From contig DAINQU010000017.1 in NCBI GenBank assembly GCA_036742455.1, forward strand, positions 7,099 through 71,098: a stretch of DNA of 64,000 bases, given 5' to 3'. The stretch comes from CAIKZZ01 sp036742455. Lineage in GTDB: Bacteria; Pseudomonadota; Gammaproteobacteria; Steroidobacterales; Steroidobacteraceae. The translations under genes were made by a program, and so were the position numbers. The notes beneath the pieces were generated by a model. The model was not told the origin of the DNA, made no database searches, and saw only the letters and a program-made list of their open reading frames with translations. Shown here piece after piece: positions 8,516-17,102 of the stretch; the first letter of the stretch is position 1, and every line of letters starts with the position of its first letter.

Positions 8516-9555
8516 GCGCCACCTCGCCGCGAGACGGCCGCGAGTATGGCCTCGCCCATTGCCTCCAGGGGCACTACGCTCTCGGCGGCGCCCAATTTGA
8601 TGGCCGCCTGCGGCATTCCGAATACGACGCAGGAGTCTTGAGACTCCACGAGCGTGGCCCCACCGGCATCCCGAATCATCGACAGACCCCGGGCACCGTC
8701 GTATCCCATCCCGGTGAGTAGGACGCCGACGGCATCGGCCCCCACGTGTTCTGCGACGGATCGGAACAGGACATCCACCGAGGGACGACAATGATTCACA
8801 GGCGGTGACTGAATCGTTCGCAAGCGCAATCCCGAGGAACTGCGCGCAACCGTGATGTGGTAATCACCGGGCGCGATCAAACAAAGCCCCGGACGCAATA
8901 CGTCACCGTCTTCGGCCTCGCGCACCTCAAACGGGGTGAGGCGATTGAGATGTTCGGCCATGACTCGCGAAAAATGTGCCGGGATATGCTGGACAACGAC
9001 GATCGGTGGACCGTCAGCGGGCAATTGCGGGAGTAGGTACCGCAAGGCCTCCACACCACCGGTGGAGGCACCGATGACGACCAACCGATGCTGAGCGACG
9101 GGGGAAACCGGCCGTTGTCCGGTAGGCCGTTGCGCTACGCGGTGCCGATGCTTCGATCCCGCCACCGCGTGTACTTGCGCCGTGAGCCGGCGGGACAGCT
9201 CCGCGACGCCGTGCCGACCCTCCGGCTTTTGAATCACCTCAACGGCACCCGCCTCCAGCGCTTCCAGCGCCAGGGCGGACCCTGCGGGCGTGACATTGCT
9301 GACGACAATCACGGGCACCGGGTGGTGCTCCATGAGGATGCGTAGGAACGTAATGCCGTCCATCAGAGGCATCTGCAGATCCAGAGTCACGACGTCTGGA
9401 GACAGCGCTAAGATCTGCTCCCGCGCTCGATAGGCATCCTCCGCGACGCCGACAACTTCAATCGAGGTGTCGTGCGCCAACGCATCAACGATCGCGCGTC
9501 GGGCCAATGCCGAATCGTCGACGACGAGCACGCGTATGGGGGACGGCGAGTTCAT
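8512..9555 (-). CDS. cheB: Chemotaxis response regulator protein-glutamate methylesterase
   Basis: 347 residues. An N-terminal receiver has acceptor Asp59 in VVTLDLQMPLMDG. A basic, low-complexity linker at 125-155 leads to a C-terminal methylesterase/deamidase domain. The catalytic triad is visible as Ser164 (IGASTGG), His190 (VVVQHIPAHF) and Asp286 (GMGYDGARG). It removes methyl groups from receptor glutamates and deamidates glutamines, opposing CheR, and is activated when CheA phosphorylates the receiver. Its ATG overlaps the cheR stop (ATGA). Length and domain order are normal for the family. Confidence 0.95.
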   Translation of the reverse strand: MNSPSPIRVLVVDDSALARRAIVDALAHDTSIEVVGVAEDAYRAREQILALSPDVVTLDLQMPLMDGITFLRILMEHHPVPVIVVSNVTPAGSALALEALEAGAVEVIQKPEGRHGVAELSRRLTAQVHAVAGSKHRHRVAQRPTGQRPVSPVAQHRLVVIGASTGGVEALRYLLPQLPADGPPIVVVQHIPAHFSRVMAEHLNRLTPFEVREAEDGDVLRPGLCLIAPGDYHITVARSSSGLRLRTIQSPPVNHCRPSVDVLFRSVAEHVGADAVGVLLTGMGYDGARGLSMIRDAGGATLVESQDSCVVFGMPQAAIKLGAAESVVPLEAMGEAILAAVSRRGGA

Positions 9556-10418
9556 GCGCGCGTATACACCCCGTGACTGAAGGATCTCAATCCATCGACG
9601 AGCCCGCTCAGACTCTCGGAATATCCGACCACCAAATAGCCGCCCGGAACGAGATACTCCAACAGGCGTTTTACCACCAACCGCCGTGTGGGTAAGTCAA
9701 AGTAGATCAGTACGTTGCGACAAAAAATTACGTGCTGTTGCTCCGCCAACGGGTACTGTGCATCCAATAAATTGATCCGCCGGAACGTAACCGTATCCCG
9801 CAACTCACGGCGCACACGGCACCGACCTTCCTGAGCACCGACTCCGCGCTCAAAATAGCGTTGCAATAACTCGGTAGGAACGCTCTCAACCGCCGACATC
9901 GAATAAACACCGCGCTTTGCCACGGCAAGCATTCGGTGCGAAATGTCCGACGCCGTCAGCGTCCAACGGGATAAGGGATTCTGGCGCGTCTCTTCGGCCG
10001 CCCTCATCGCCAGCGTGTACGGCTCCTCCCCCGACGAGGCACCTGCCGACCACACGCGTAACGGCGTTCCAGCCACTTCGCGCCGCCGCAGCGCGGGAGC
10101 CAATCGGTCAAACAGCACATGAACATGCTCGACTTCGCGAAAAAACGCCGTGTGATTGGTGGAGATCAGGTCAACGAGCGTCTCTAATTCACTGCCCGAG
10201 CGGTCCGCCGCGACGTAATCCGCGTAGGTTTCCAGCGTATTGAGCTTAAGCTCCCGAACTCTTCGCCTCAGTCGGTTCTCAACGAGCTGATGTTTATCAG
10301 GCCCGACGCAAATTCCGCTGTGACCTCTTACGAGTTCCGCGATCAATCGCAGTCCTCGATCGGACAGCCGCGGTAGCGCATGGGAAGTCATCACTGGCGA
10401 CACCCGAGGCTCACTCAA
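9552..10418 (-). CDS. cheR: Chemotaxis receptor glutamate O-methyltransferase
   Basis: 288 residues. It has an N-terminal helical domain with the RLRRRVREL basic face, then a SAM-binding Rossmann domain with RVWSAGASSGEEPYTLAM (motif I and the conserved SxGEEPY), FDLPTRR and the HVIFCRNVLIYFD segment typical of CheR. It methylates Glu residues on the MCP for adaptation. The start is a TTG that overlaps the MCP stop as TTGA; an ATG nine codons later (10391) is a possible alternative. The beta-subdomain region that binds receptor pentapeptides is present, which fits the candidate tether at the end of the neighbouring MCP. Confidence 0.95.
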   Translation of the reverse strand: MSEPRVSPVMTSHALPRLSDRGLRLIAELVRGHSGICVGPDKHQLVENRLRRRVRELKLNTLETYADYVAADRSGSELETLVDLISTNHTAFFREVEHVHVLFDRLAPALRRREVAGTPLRVWSAGASSGEEPYTLAMRAAEETRQNPLSRWTLTASDISHRMLAVAKRGVYSMSAVESVPTELLQRYFERGVGAQEGRCRVRRELRDTVTFRRINLLDAQYPLAEQQHVIFCRNVLIYFDLPTRRLVVKRLLEYLVPGGYLVVGYSESLSGLVDGLRSFSHGVYTRA

Positions 10419-12058
10419 AAGCTTCGAAAGTCTTGGTCCTCATCCCGGTGCGATGAGACGTCGGGCATCGGAATTCGATCAAGTGTCTGGGAGGGCAGCT
10501 GCGACAACCGTTGGTGATCCCACCCTCGAACGGTACCCGCCGGGGTCTGTGGGCGCGCCGGACGTCCCACTGGGCTCGGGTCGCTGGGCTCCACGTGATC
10601 GAAACGCCCAACGAGGCCTTCCAAATGCTCGACCGCCTGCTTCAAGCTATCTGCTTGCGCGTTGAGTTCTTCCGCGGCACTCGCGCTCTGTTCCGCGCCC
10701 GACGAGTTGCTCTGCGCAATGCGATCCATCTGGCCTAACGCGATATTGACCTGGGCAACGCCCAACGCCTGTTCGCTCGCCGCTTTGGCGATCTCCGCCA
10801 CCAACAAGTCGGTCGCGACTACCTTATCGGAAATATCCTTCAGCGCACGAGCCACCTGCTCGCTACGTGCGCTACCCCGTTGGGCACTCGCCATGGCAAC
10901 GTCGATCTTTTGCGCGGTTTCCCGCGCGGCCGCCGCACTGCGCTGCGCCAAGGAGCGAACCTCGTCCGCGACCACCGCAAAGCCCGCCCCCGCCTCTCCG
11001 GCTCGCGCCGCTTCAACGGCGGCGTTGAGCGCCAGAATATTCGTCTGGAAGGCAATTTCGTCGATGTTTTTAACGATCTTCGCCACGTCCGCGCTGGCGA
11101 CGCCGATGTCCGCCATGGCAACCGTCATGGCGTCCATGGTGCTCATTCCCGTACCTGCCAGACTGCGCGCATCGGATGCCAGCAACATCGCTTTTTGGCT
11201 GTTGTCGGCCGTCGAGCGAATCATGGCCGACATTTCCTCCAAGGACGCGCTCGTCTCTTCGATGGCAGCGGCCTGCTCGGATGCACCGTTCGCCAACGAC
11301 TGGCTCGCCGCCGACATTTCGCGTGCCGCAGACGCCGTGTGCAACGAACCGCGGTTGAGATCTGACAGGATCGCGCCCAAACCGGACTGAATGTTACGAA
11401 TGGTGAACCACGCGAGGGTGGCCGATACCGCCACCGCAAGCAAAGACGTCAGCGCCAACAGCCACATGGTCAATCGGGTCGAATTACGGCTCGACTGAGC
11501 GCGCGCCTGGGCCACTTGGTCGTTGTAGACCAGGGCGGCTTGAATCGCCGTTTGAAAGCGCATGACGTTGGGGTCCTGCACTTCTTTTAGCAAGCGTTGC
11601 TGCTCAATCAGAGCGGCCCATTCACTCATCGAACTCGGGTTGTCCAACGCATTAATTTGATCGCGTGTTTTCGCGATCGCGTCGTGCGCCACGCGGATAT
11701 CCTCAAATCGCCGCCGATCGTTATCGTCGGTGATGAGATTGGACTGATACTTCTCCAAGTCTTCGACAATTCGTGCTTCGCGCTTGGCGGAGTCAGCGTT
11801 CAGTTCTGCCGTCGTCTTTTCGTCGGCGTCCACCAACCGCAAGCGATCAATATGCTGTCCTTGCGCTTGGACGGCCATGTCGCTGAGCACAAGGACCGAC
11901 GGTAGCGAGGTTTCTGCCACGGCCACAATATCGCCACGCAATGCGGCGAGGCGCAGGACGGCCAACAGACTGATCAACACCAATACGGCGAGTAAGGCGC
12001 CGAGACCTACCGTGATCCGGCGGGTAATCGTCCAGGAGGAGGTATTCAACGCTTTCAT
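10415..12058 (-). CDS. Methyl-accepting chemotaxis protein with periplasmic four-helix-type sensor
   Basis: 547 residues. TM1 is at about 14-36, a periplasmic helical region of about 155 residues (4HB_MCP-like) follows, and TM2 is at about 196-220. The cytoplasmic part is a long coiled-coil bundle whose hairpin tip is IDEIAFQTNILALNAAVEAA, the CheA/CheW contact region. HAMP is short and not clear. After the bundle comes a Pro/Arg-rich linker, and the protein ends exactly in DFRSF. This fits the x-[FWY]-x-x-[FWY] pentapeptide that tethers CheR and CheB. The ligand is unknown. Its stop/start overlaps with cheW and cheR show translational coupling. Confidence 0.93.
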   Translation of the reverse strand: MKALNTSSWTITRRITVGLGALLAVLVLISLLAVLRLAALRGDIVAVAETSLPSVLVLSDMAVQAQGQHIDRLRLVDADEKTTAELNADSAKREARIVEDLEKYQSNLITDDNDRRRFEDIRVAHDAIAKTRDQINALDNPSSMSEWAALIEQQRLLKEVQDPNVMRFQTAIQAALVYNDQVAQARAQSSRNSTRLTMWLLALTSLLAVAVSATLAWFTIRNIQSGLGAILSDLNRGSLHTASAAREMSAASQSLANGASEQAAAIEETSASLEEMSAMIRSTADNSQKAMLLASDARSLAGTGMSTMDAMTVAMADIGVASADVAKIVKNIDEIAFQTNILALNAAVEAARAGEAGAGFAVVADEVRSLAQRSAAAARETAQKIDVAMASAQRGSARSEQVARALKDISDKVVATDLLVAEIAKAASEQALGVAQVNIALGQMDRIAQSNSSGAEQSASAAEELNAQADSLKQAVEHLEGLVGRFDHVEPSDPSPVGRPARPQTPAGTVRGWDHQRLSQLPSQTLDRIPMPDVSSHRDEDQDFRSF

Positions 12059-12570
12059 GGCGACTCTGGGCCCGATTGGGCGGAAATAGGGTGTACATCC
12101 GGCAATTCGAAACTGTGGTCACTCGCGAGGATCTCGTCCATCGCCAAGACGGCCCGGACGCGATCGGATCCCACGGCCACGCCGGCGAGAAACCGCGCTT
12201 CCACGGCGCCGGCAAAATCCGGGGGCGGTGCAAGTTGGGATTCTGTGAGCACCACAACATCATCTACGGCGTCGACGATCGCGCCCACAAAGGCGTTCCG
12301 GCCACCGCTTCGATGTTCGAACACAATAATGCACGAGCGATCGTCGTACTCGACAGCGGCCATGCGGAATTTCGCGCGCAAATCCAGTACGGCCAATACC
12401 GTCCCCCGCAGATTGATGACGCCGCGGACATATTCCGGCATCTGCGGCACGGTCGTGATGGGACAGAGCCGCACGACTTCGCGGACGGCCCCCACTGGCA
12501 CCGCGTAGTGGGATGCACCGAGATGGAACGTGACGTATCGACCGGGGGACGGAACGGAACGGGTGGTCAT
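12055..12570 (-). CDS. cheW: Chemotaxis coupling protein CheW
   Basis: 171 residues, essentially one CheW domain. It starts with YVTFHLGASHYAVPVGAVRE, has the MPEYVRGVINLRGTVLAVLD signature and ends with a short acidic/Pro tail. It docks CheA to the receptor tip and holds the array together. The ATG overlaps the cheA stop (ATGA) and the cheW stop overlaps the MCP ATG. The order cheA-cheW-mcp-cheR-cheB is that of a compact alternative chemosensory cluster. Confidence 0.94.
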   Translation of the reverse strand: MTTRSVPSPGRYVTFHLGASHYAVPVGAVREVVRLCPITTVPQMPEYVRGVINLRGTVLAVLDLRAKFRMAAVEYDDRSCIIVFEHRSGGRNAFVGAIVDAVDDVVVLTESQLAPPPDFAGAVEARFLAGVAVGSDRVRAVLAMDEILASDHSFELPDVHPISAQSGPESP

Positions 12571-14714
12571 GCGATTTCCCGCCGGTTCGGGCGACGCGCG
12601 GCCGAGGGAAGACGGGCCAAGGATTCGGCCTCCAGAATGAGAGCGACCCGGCCGTCCGCAAGAATCGCGCCGCCACCCACCAAATTCTGCGAAGCAAACG
12701 TCGGTCCGAGGCTCTTAATGATCACTTCCTGCTTCCCCAGCACTTCGTCCACCCACAGTGCGCGGGCTCCAACACTGGTTTCTAAGACCACAATTATGCC
12801 TGTATTCACGGACTGACCCACGTCTCTCAGCCCGAGGCAATGATCCAGCCGTAGTAACGGAAGTTGCTGTCCCCGCACATCGACCATCTCACTGCGTTCA
12901 TGGACGGACGCGATGCTCCCCTCGCCCACTTGGAAGCATTCGCGGACGGACGCGGACGGCAGAATAAACCGCTCACCGGCGACGCCGACCAAGAACCCGT
13001 CGATTTGAGACAGTGTCAGCGGTAGCCGAATGGCAAAGCGGGTCCCCTGCCCCGGGTCCGTCGTGATGTCGATATGGCCTCGGAGGGCATCGATGTGGCC
13101 CTTGACCACATCCATACCGACACCTCGGCCCGAGACTTCCGTAACGGCCGAGGCCGTTGTAAATCCGGGGAGAAAGATCAATGCCAGCGTGTCTTGCTCG
13201 CTCAGGTCACTCTCAGCATGGATCAGCTGCTTTTCCAAAGCGCGTTCGCGCACCGCTCGCGTATCAATGCCGCGCCCGTCATCGCTGATTTCGATCCGGA
13301 CACCACCGTGCGAATGGGATGCGGCCAGCCGAATGGTCGCCACCGGATCCTTCCCGGCCGCTTGGCGCTGTTGCGGCGTCTCTACACCGTGATCCAACGC
13401 GTTACGAATCATATGTACAAGAGGATCTGCCATTTGTTCGACCAAATGGCGATCCAACTCGGTGTCCTCGCCGGAGGTCAGCAATCGTGCCTGCTTGCCT
13501 AAGCTCGCGGACAAATCGCGCACGAGTCGCCCCATGCGTCGGAAAAGGCTCGCAATCGGAACCATTCGCATCGATAACGTCGCATGCTGAAGCTCACGCG
13601 TGATCCGCGTCAATTTGCGCAGCGCATAACCGAGTTCAAGATTCTGATTCGACGGTGTCTCTTGCGCGCCCAACACATAGGACTGGGTGATGACGAGCTC
13701 ACCCACCAAATTTACCAACGCGTCGAGCTTGCCGGCATCCACACGAACAAACGCTTCTGCATGATCTGACGCTGCAGTGAGTATCGGCGCGGGTGTCTCC
13801 CGCGGAGGCGACGGCGCGACGGCCACGACAGGCGCTGTTTCGCCGCGTAAGGCGCGTTGCACGGTGGCCAAAACCACCGCGCCCGGCAGTGGGATCGGCC
13901 CAACGGGTTGCGCTCCGCCGACCTGCGCGCCCACGGTCGCGATACTGGCGGCCAGAATGTCGGCACCGCCGAGAATGGCTTCGATCACGACCGGCCCGAG
14001 CGCTAATCGACCGCTACGCACTTCATCCAACAACGACTCGAGTTCGTGGGCGAAATCGCGCAAAGCGTCCAGTTGCAGGAAGCCGGCACTGCCCTTAAAC
14101 GTGTGGAACGCCCGGAAAATGGAATGCACCGTCTCAGGCGTCGCCGATCCGTCCTCGAGTGCCAAGACCGACTGCTCGATACCCCTGAGCAATTCCAACG
14201 ACTCGCTGTGGAATTCGCGCAGCAGTTCGATGTCATCCGGCAAACGCAGCCGGAAGCTCGGCACCTCTGCGCCGACGACGGCAGGTGTCGCAGGTCCTGG
14301 AGGCGCAATCGGTGGGCGCGCTGTAACGCTCGACGTGGCAGCTCCGAGGCCGGCGATATCCCGCCATTGCACCGGCAACGCCATGGTCGGTCGGCCGGTT
14401 TCCTCGGCAATCAAATCGTCGAGAAACCAGTGTACCCACGTCTGCAAATTTTGAATGTCGGGCGCGCTAAAGAGCCCCTCGCCGTCCAGTACGGCATCGA
14501 GCCAGCGGCGACACACCGAAACGGCCGCCGAGCGCTCTCCGGCCAGGCCCGGCAATCGTTCGAGATCCATCAGTAACGCGTTTAGCGGCAGCAAACCCTC
14601 GTTGCTACCCGGGCTGACGAACGCCAACTCCTCGCTCATGCGCTCGAGCACCGCCGCCATGGCCTCTGCCGGCGCAGCGCCGGTGGCCCCGGATCCGTCG
14701 TGCCGATGCGTCAT
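12567..14714 (-). CDS. cheA: Chemotaxis histidine kinase CheA with an extra N-terminal region
   Basis: 715 residues. The HPt domain is at about 155-265 with the phospho-acceptor His204 (FRAFHTFKGSAGF). The dimerisation helices are at about 325-395, and the ATPase domain follows with the N box near residue 438 (HMIRNALDHGVE), ISDDGRGID and GRGVGMDVV. A CheW-like regulatory domain runs from about 565 to 705. A separate P2 response-regulator docking domain is not apparent; the HPt is joined to the dimerisation helices by a Pro/Ala linker. About 150 residues precede the HPt, including a Trp-rich helix (WVHWFLDDL); I do not recognise this part. First gene of the operon, with AAGGGA before its ATG. 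Confidence 0.94.
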   Translation of the reverse strand: MTHRHDGSGATGAAPAEAMAAVLERMSEELAFVSPGSNEGLLPLNALLMDLERLPGLAGERSAAVSVCRRWLDAVLDGEGLFSAPDIQNLQTWVHWFLDDLIAEETGRPTMALPVQWRDIAGLGAATSSVTARPPIAPPGPATPAVVGAEVPSFRLRLPDDIELLREFHSESLELLRGIEQSVLALEDGSATPETVHSIFRAFHTFKGSAGFLQLDALRDFAHELESLLDEVRSGRLALGPVVIEAILGGADILAASIATVGAQVGGAQPVGPIPLPGAVVLATVQRALRGETAPVVAVAPSPPRETPAPILTAASDHAEAFVRVDAGKLDALVNLVGELVITQSYVLGAQETPSNQNLELGYALRKLTRITRELQHATLSMRMVPIASLFRRMGRLVRDLSASLGKQARLLTSGEDTELDRHLVEQMADPLVHMIRNALDHGVETPQQRQAAGKDPVATIRLAASHSHGGVRIEISDDGRGIDTRAVRERALEKQLIHAESDLSEQDTLALIFLPGFTTASAVTEVSGRGVGMDVVKGHIDALRGHIDITTDPGQGTRFAIRLPLTLSQIDGFLVGVAGERFILPSASVRECFQVGEGSIASVHERSEMVDVRGQQLPLLRLDHCLGLRDVGQSVNTGIIVVLETSVGARALWVDEVLGKQEVIIKSLGPTFASQNLVGGGAILADGRVALILEAESLARLPSAARRPNRREIA

Positions 14715-14853
14715 CGTGTCCCTTGCCTACTCCCCGTCACTGATGGGGATACTACCGCGGAACCCCCTCTCACGTGGCGTGACACAAGCCGCGACATACG
14801 ATTAACCTTGCGAGCGGTCGCACTAGATCGCGTTCGAACGCCCCGAGTACCTC

Positions 14854-15915
14854 ATGCCATTGCGCCGACTGTTGCTTACCTTTGCCTTGCTGGCCCTTGC
14901 CGCCAGTGCGGACGCGTCCGCAGCGCGACGTCTGCGGATCCTGACTTGGCAAGACTACGTCCCGCCCGACGTCGCCGCGGACTTCGAAAAGGAGACCGGC
15001 ATTCACATCGAGGTCACGTTAGCCAATAACGAAGAGATCATTGCCCGGTTACGCGCCTCGGGCGGATCAGGTTTTGATCTTGTTCAACCGACGCACGACC
15101 GCGTGGCCGGCGCCGAGGAGACCTACCATATCTACCGGCCCTTGGATGAGAGCCGCCTCCCGCTGCAGCGCTACATCCCTCAACTTCTTGAATCTGTAAG
15201 AAAAAATACCACCCTGCACGGTCGCTTATACGGGACCCCGTATTTGTATGGCATCGAGGGTCTGGTGGCTGACGTCCGTCGGGTCCACATCACCGACTAC
15301 CCCGATCTGTGCCGACCGGATCTCGCCGGCAAGACGGCCATGCGGATCCGGCGCAATACCCTCATCGCGTTTTCGTTCGCCGCCGGTAAGGACCCTTTCG
15401 CGCTGTACAGCGACCCCAAAGGCTATGCCCAGCTCGTCGACGAAGTCGCAGAACGTTTGATCCAGTGCAAGCGCAACCTGGGCCTCGTGTTCGACGATCA
15501 GAATGAGATCGTGGCCGCCATCAAGTCGGGGCGTATTGAAGCGGCGATGTTCTGGGACGCGCCGGTCTGGGATTTGAATCGCCAAGTACCGTCGATTCGG
15601 TACATTGAGCCGAAGAGCGGGAGCCTCGGCTGGATTATGACGTTCGCATTACCAGTACACGGGGAAAACGAGGACGCCGCTTACGAGTGGATCAATTACA
15701 CCTCGCGCCCGGAAATCGCCGCCCGGATTACGAAGGCCGTCGGCAATTTCACCGCCTACAGCGGTACCCTGCGGTACGTCAACGCACGGCTCAAGAATCA
15801 GCTGTTTCTGAGCCTGCCCAACGGATTTGGATCTGTGCATTGGTACCCCAACGTCCCCGCGGGTTTTGAGGAAATGGAAGCGAAGGCACTGGCACGAATC
15901 CGCGCCGCGCATTGA
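14854..15915 (+). CDS. Periplasmic substrate-binding protein, PotD/spermidine-putrescine type, without an ABC transporter
   Basis: 353 residues with a signal peptide (LLLTFALLALAASADASA). The mature part begins RLRILTWQDYVPPDV, the usual start of PotD-like solute-binding proteins, and has a type II binding-protein layout (two alpha/beta lobes). Residues that could line a cationic pocket (FWDAPVWD and acidic loops) are present, but polyamine specificity is inference. No ATPase or permease gene adjoins it. It is divergent from the cheA operon across 139 bases, which raises the possibility that it feeds a ligand signal to the neighbouring MCP. It is followed after 61 bases by an OYE gene on the same strand. 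Confidence 0.82.
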   Translation: MPLRRLLLTFALLALAASADASAARRLRILTWQDYVPPDVAADFEKETGIHIEVTLANNEEIIARLRASGGSGFDLVQPTHDRVAGAEETYHIYRPLDESRLPLQRYIPQLLESVRKNTTLHGRLYGTPYLYGIEGLVADVRRVHITDYPDLCRPDLAGKTAMRIRRNTLIAFSFAAGKDPFALYSDPKGYAQLVDEVAERLIQCKRNLGLVFDDQNEIVAAIKSGRIEAAMFWDAPVWDLNRQVPSIRYIEPKSGSLGWIMTFALPVHGENEDAAYEWINYTSRPEIAARITKAVGNFTAYSGTLRYVNARLKNQLFLSLPNGFGSVHWYPNVPAGFEEMEAKALARIRAAH

Positions 15916-15976
15916 ATTCGGCCAATTCATCACCATCTTTCGCGTTCCGTCTTTCCCCTCCACGGCGACACACCTC

Positions 15977-17068
15977 ATGCCCAGTACATCGATCGAGAAA
16001 CTGTTCACCCCGACCCGCATTGGCGCCATCGAACTCGCTAACCGCGTGGTCATGGCGCCGCTGACCCGTTGCCGCGGCGACGCCAGCGCCGGCGACGTCA
16101 GCGGACGTCCAATGAATATCGCGTATTACACCCAACGCAGCGCGGCGGGCCTGATCATCAGCGAAGGCACGCAGATTTCGCCGGTGGGCAAAGGCTACAT
16201 GGGTACGCCCGGCATCTACTCGCCGGCGCAGGTCGAGGGTTGGCGGCGCGTCACGGATGCAGTGCACGCGGCCGGATCGAAAATGATCGCGCAAATTTGG
16301 CACGTCGGCCGTATCACCCACCCGGATATTAACGGTGGGCTCGAACCGGTCGCACCGTCGGCGATTGCGCCGGGCGTCGTGGGCTATGGCCCCAATGGCA
16401 AAGTTGACTGCCCGGTGCCCCGAGCATTGAGTGAGTCCGAAATTGCAACGATCGTGGGCGAATTCCGCAGTGCCGCGCTGAATGCCATGGCCGCCGGCTT
16501 TGATGGCGTCGAAATACACGGCGCGAACGGCTACCTCGTCGATCAGTTCTTGCGCGACGGCAGCAATCAGCGCACCGATCGGTACGGCGGTTCTGCGGAG
16601 AATCGCGCCCGTTTCGCGCTGGAGGTCGTCGACGCTTGTACGGCAGCCATTGGCGCGGACCGTGTCGGCATCCGCTTATCACCGGTGAGTCCGGTGAACG
16701 GCATCCATGACAGTGCCCCGCAGGCCGTGTTCGGCTCCCTCGTGGAGGCGCTGGACCGGCGCGGTATCGCCTTCATCCACTTTGTCGAGGGCAGTACCGG
16801 CGGGAGCCGAGACCTCACGGGCTTTGACTTTGCCGCGGCGCGTCGAACCTTTCATGGCGCCTACATCGCCAACAATGGGTATACCCGGGAGTCCGCGATC
16901 GCGGCGATCGAGACCGGCGCCGCCGACGCCGTCGCCTTTGGCAGACCGTTTATCTCCAATCCGGATCTGGTCCATCGTCTGCAGATTGGCGCGCCCTTCG
17001 CGCCCGCAAATCCGCAGACCTTTTACGCCCCGGGACCGGAAGGCTACACGGACTACCCAACGCTCTGA
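15977..17068 (+). CDS. Old Yellow Enzyme family alkene reductase (NemA-like)
   Basis: 363 residues from the ATG at 15977. This is a (beta/alpha)8 FMN enzyme that reduces activated C=C bonds or nitro/nitrate groups with NAD(P)H. It shows the family order: KLFTPTRIGAIELANRVVMA with MAPLTRCR, then QIWHVGRITHP (the W and H region at the flavin), the VEIHGANGYLVDQFLRDGSN signature with the substrate-binding His-Asn pair, TDRYGGSAENRARF, and a C-terminal phosphate-binding AFGRPFISNPDL. The frame extends upstream to 15827, but that part overlaps the binding-protein gene and lacks family features. The physiological substrate is unknown; such enzymes often act on electrophilic toxicants. Confidence 0.92.
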   Translation: MPSTSIEKLFTPTRIGAIELANRVVMAPLTRCRGDASAGDVSGRPMNIAYYTQRSAAGLIISEGTQISPVGKGYMGTPGIYSPAQVEGWRRVTDAVHAAGSKMIAQIWHVGRITHPDINGGLEPVAPSAIAPGVVGYGPNGKVDCPVPRALSESEIATIVGEFRSAALNAMAAGFDGVEIHGANGYLVDQFLRDGSNQRTDRYGGSAENRARFALEVVDACTAAIGADRVGIRLSPVSPVNGIHDSAPQAVFGSLVEALDRRGIAFIHFVEGSTGGSRDLTGFDFAAARRTFHGAYIANNGYTRESAIAAIETGAADAVAFGRPFISNPDLVHRLQIGAPFAPANPQTFYAPGPEGYTDYPTL

Positions 17069-17081
17069 TGAGTCACCCGTG

Positions 17082-17102
17082 CCGCAGGGCTCTGCCCTGC
17101 GG
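17082..17102. terminator. Hairpin between convergent OYE and SulP genes
   Basis: CCGCAGGGC (17082-17090), a three-base loop, then GCCCTGCGG (17094-17102) form a perfect 9-bp stem that directly abuts the SulP stop and lies 13 bases past the OYE stop. There is no T-run, so it is a bidirectional terminator by position and stem strength only. Confidence 0.55.
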
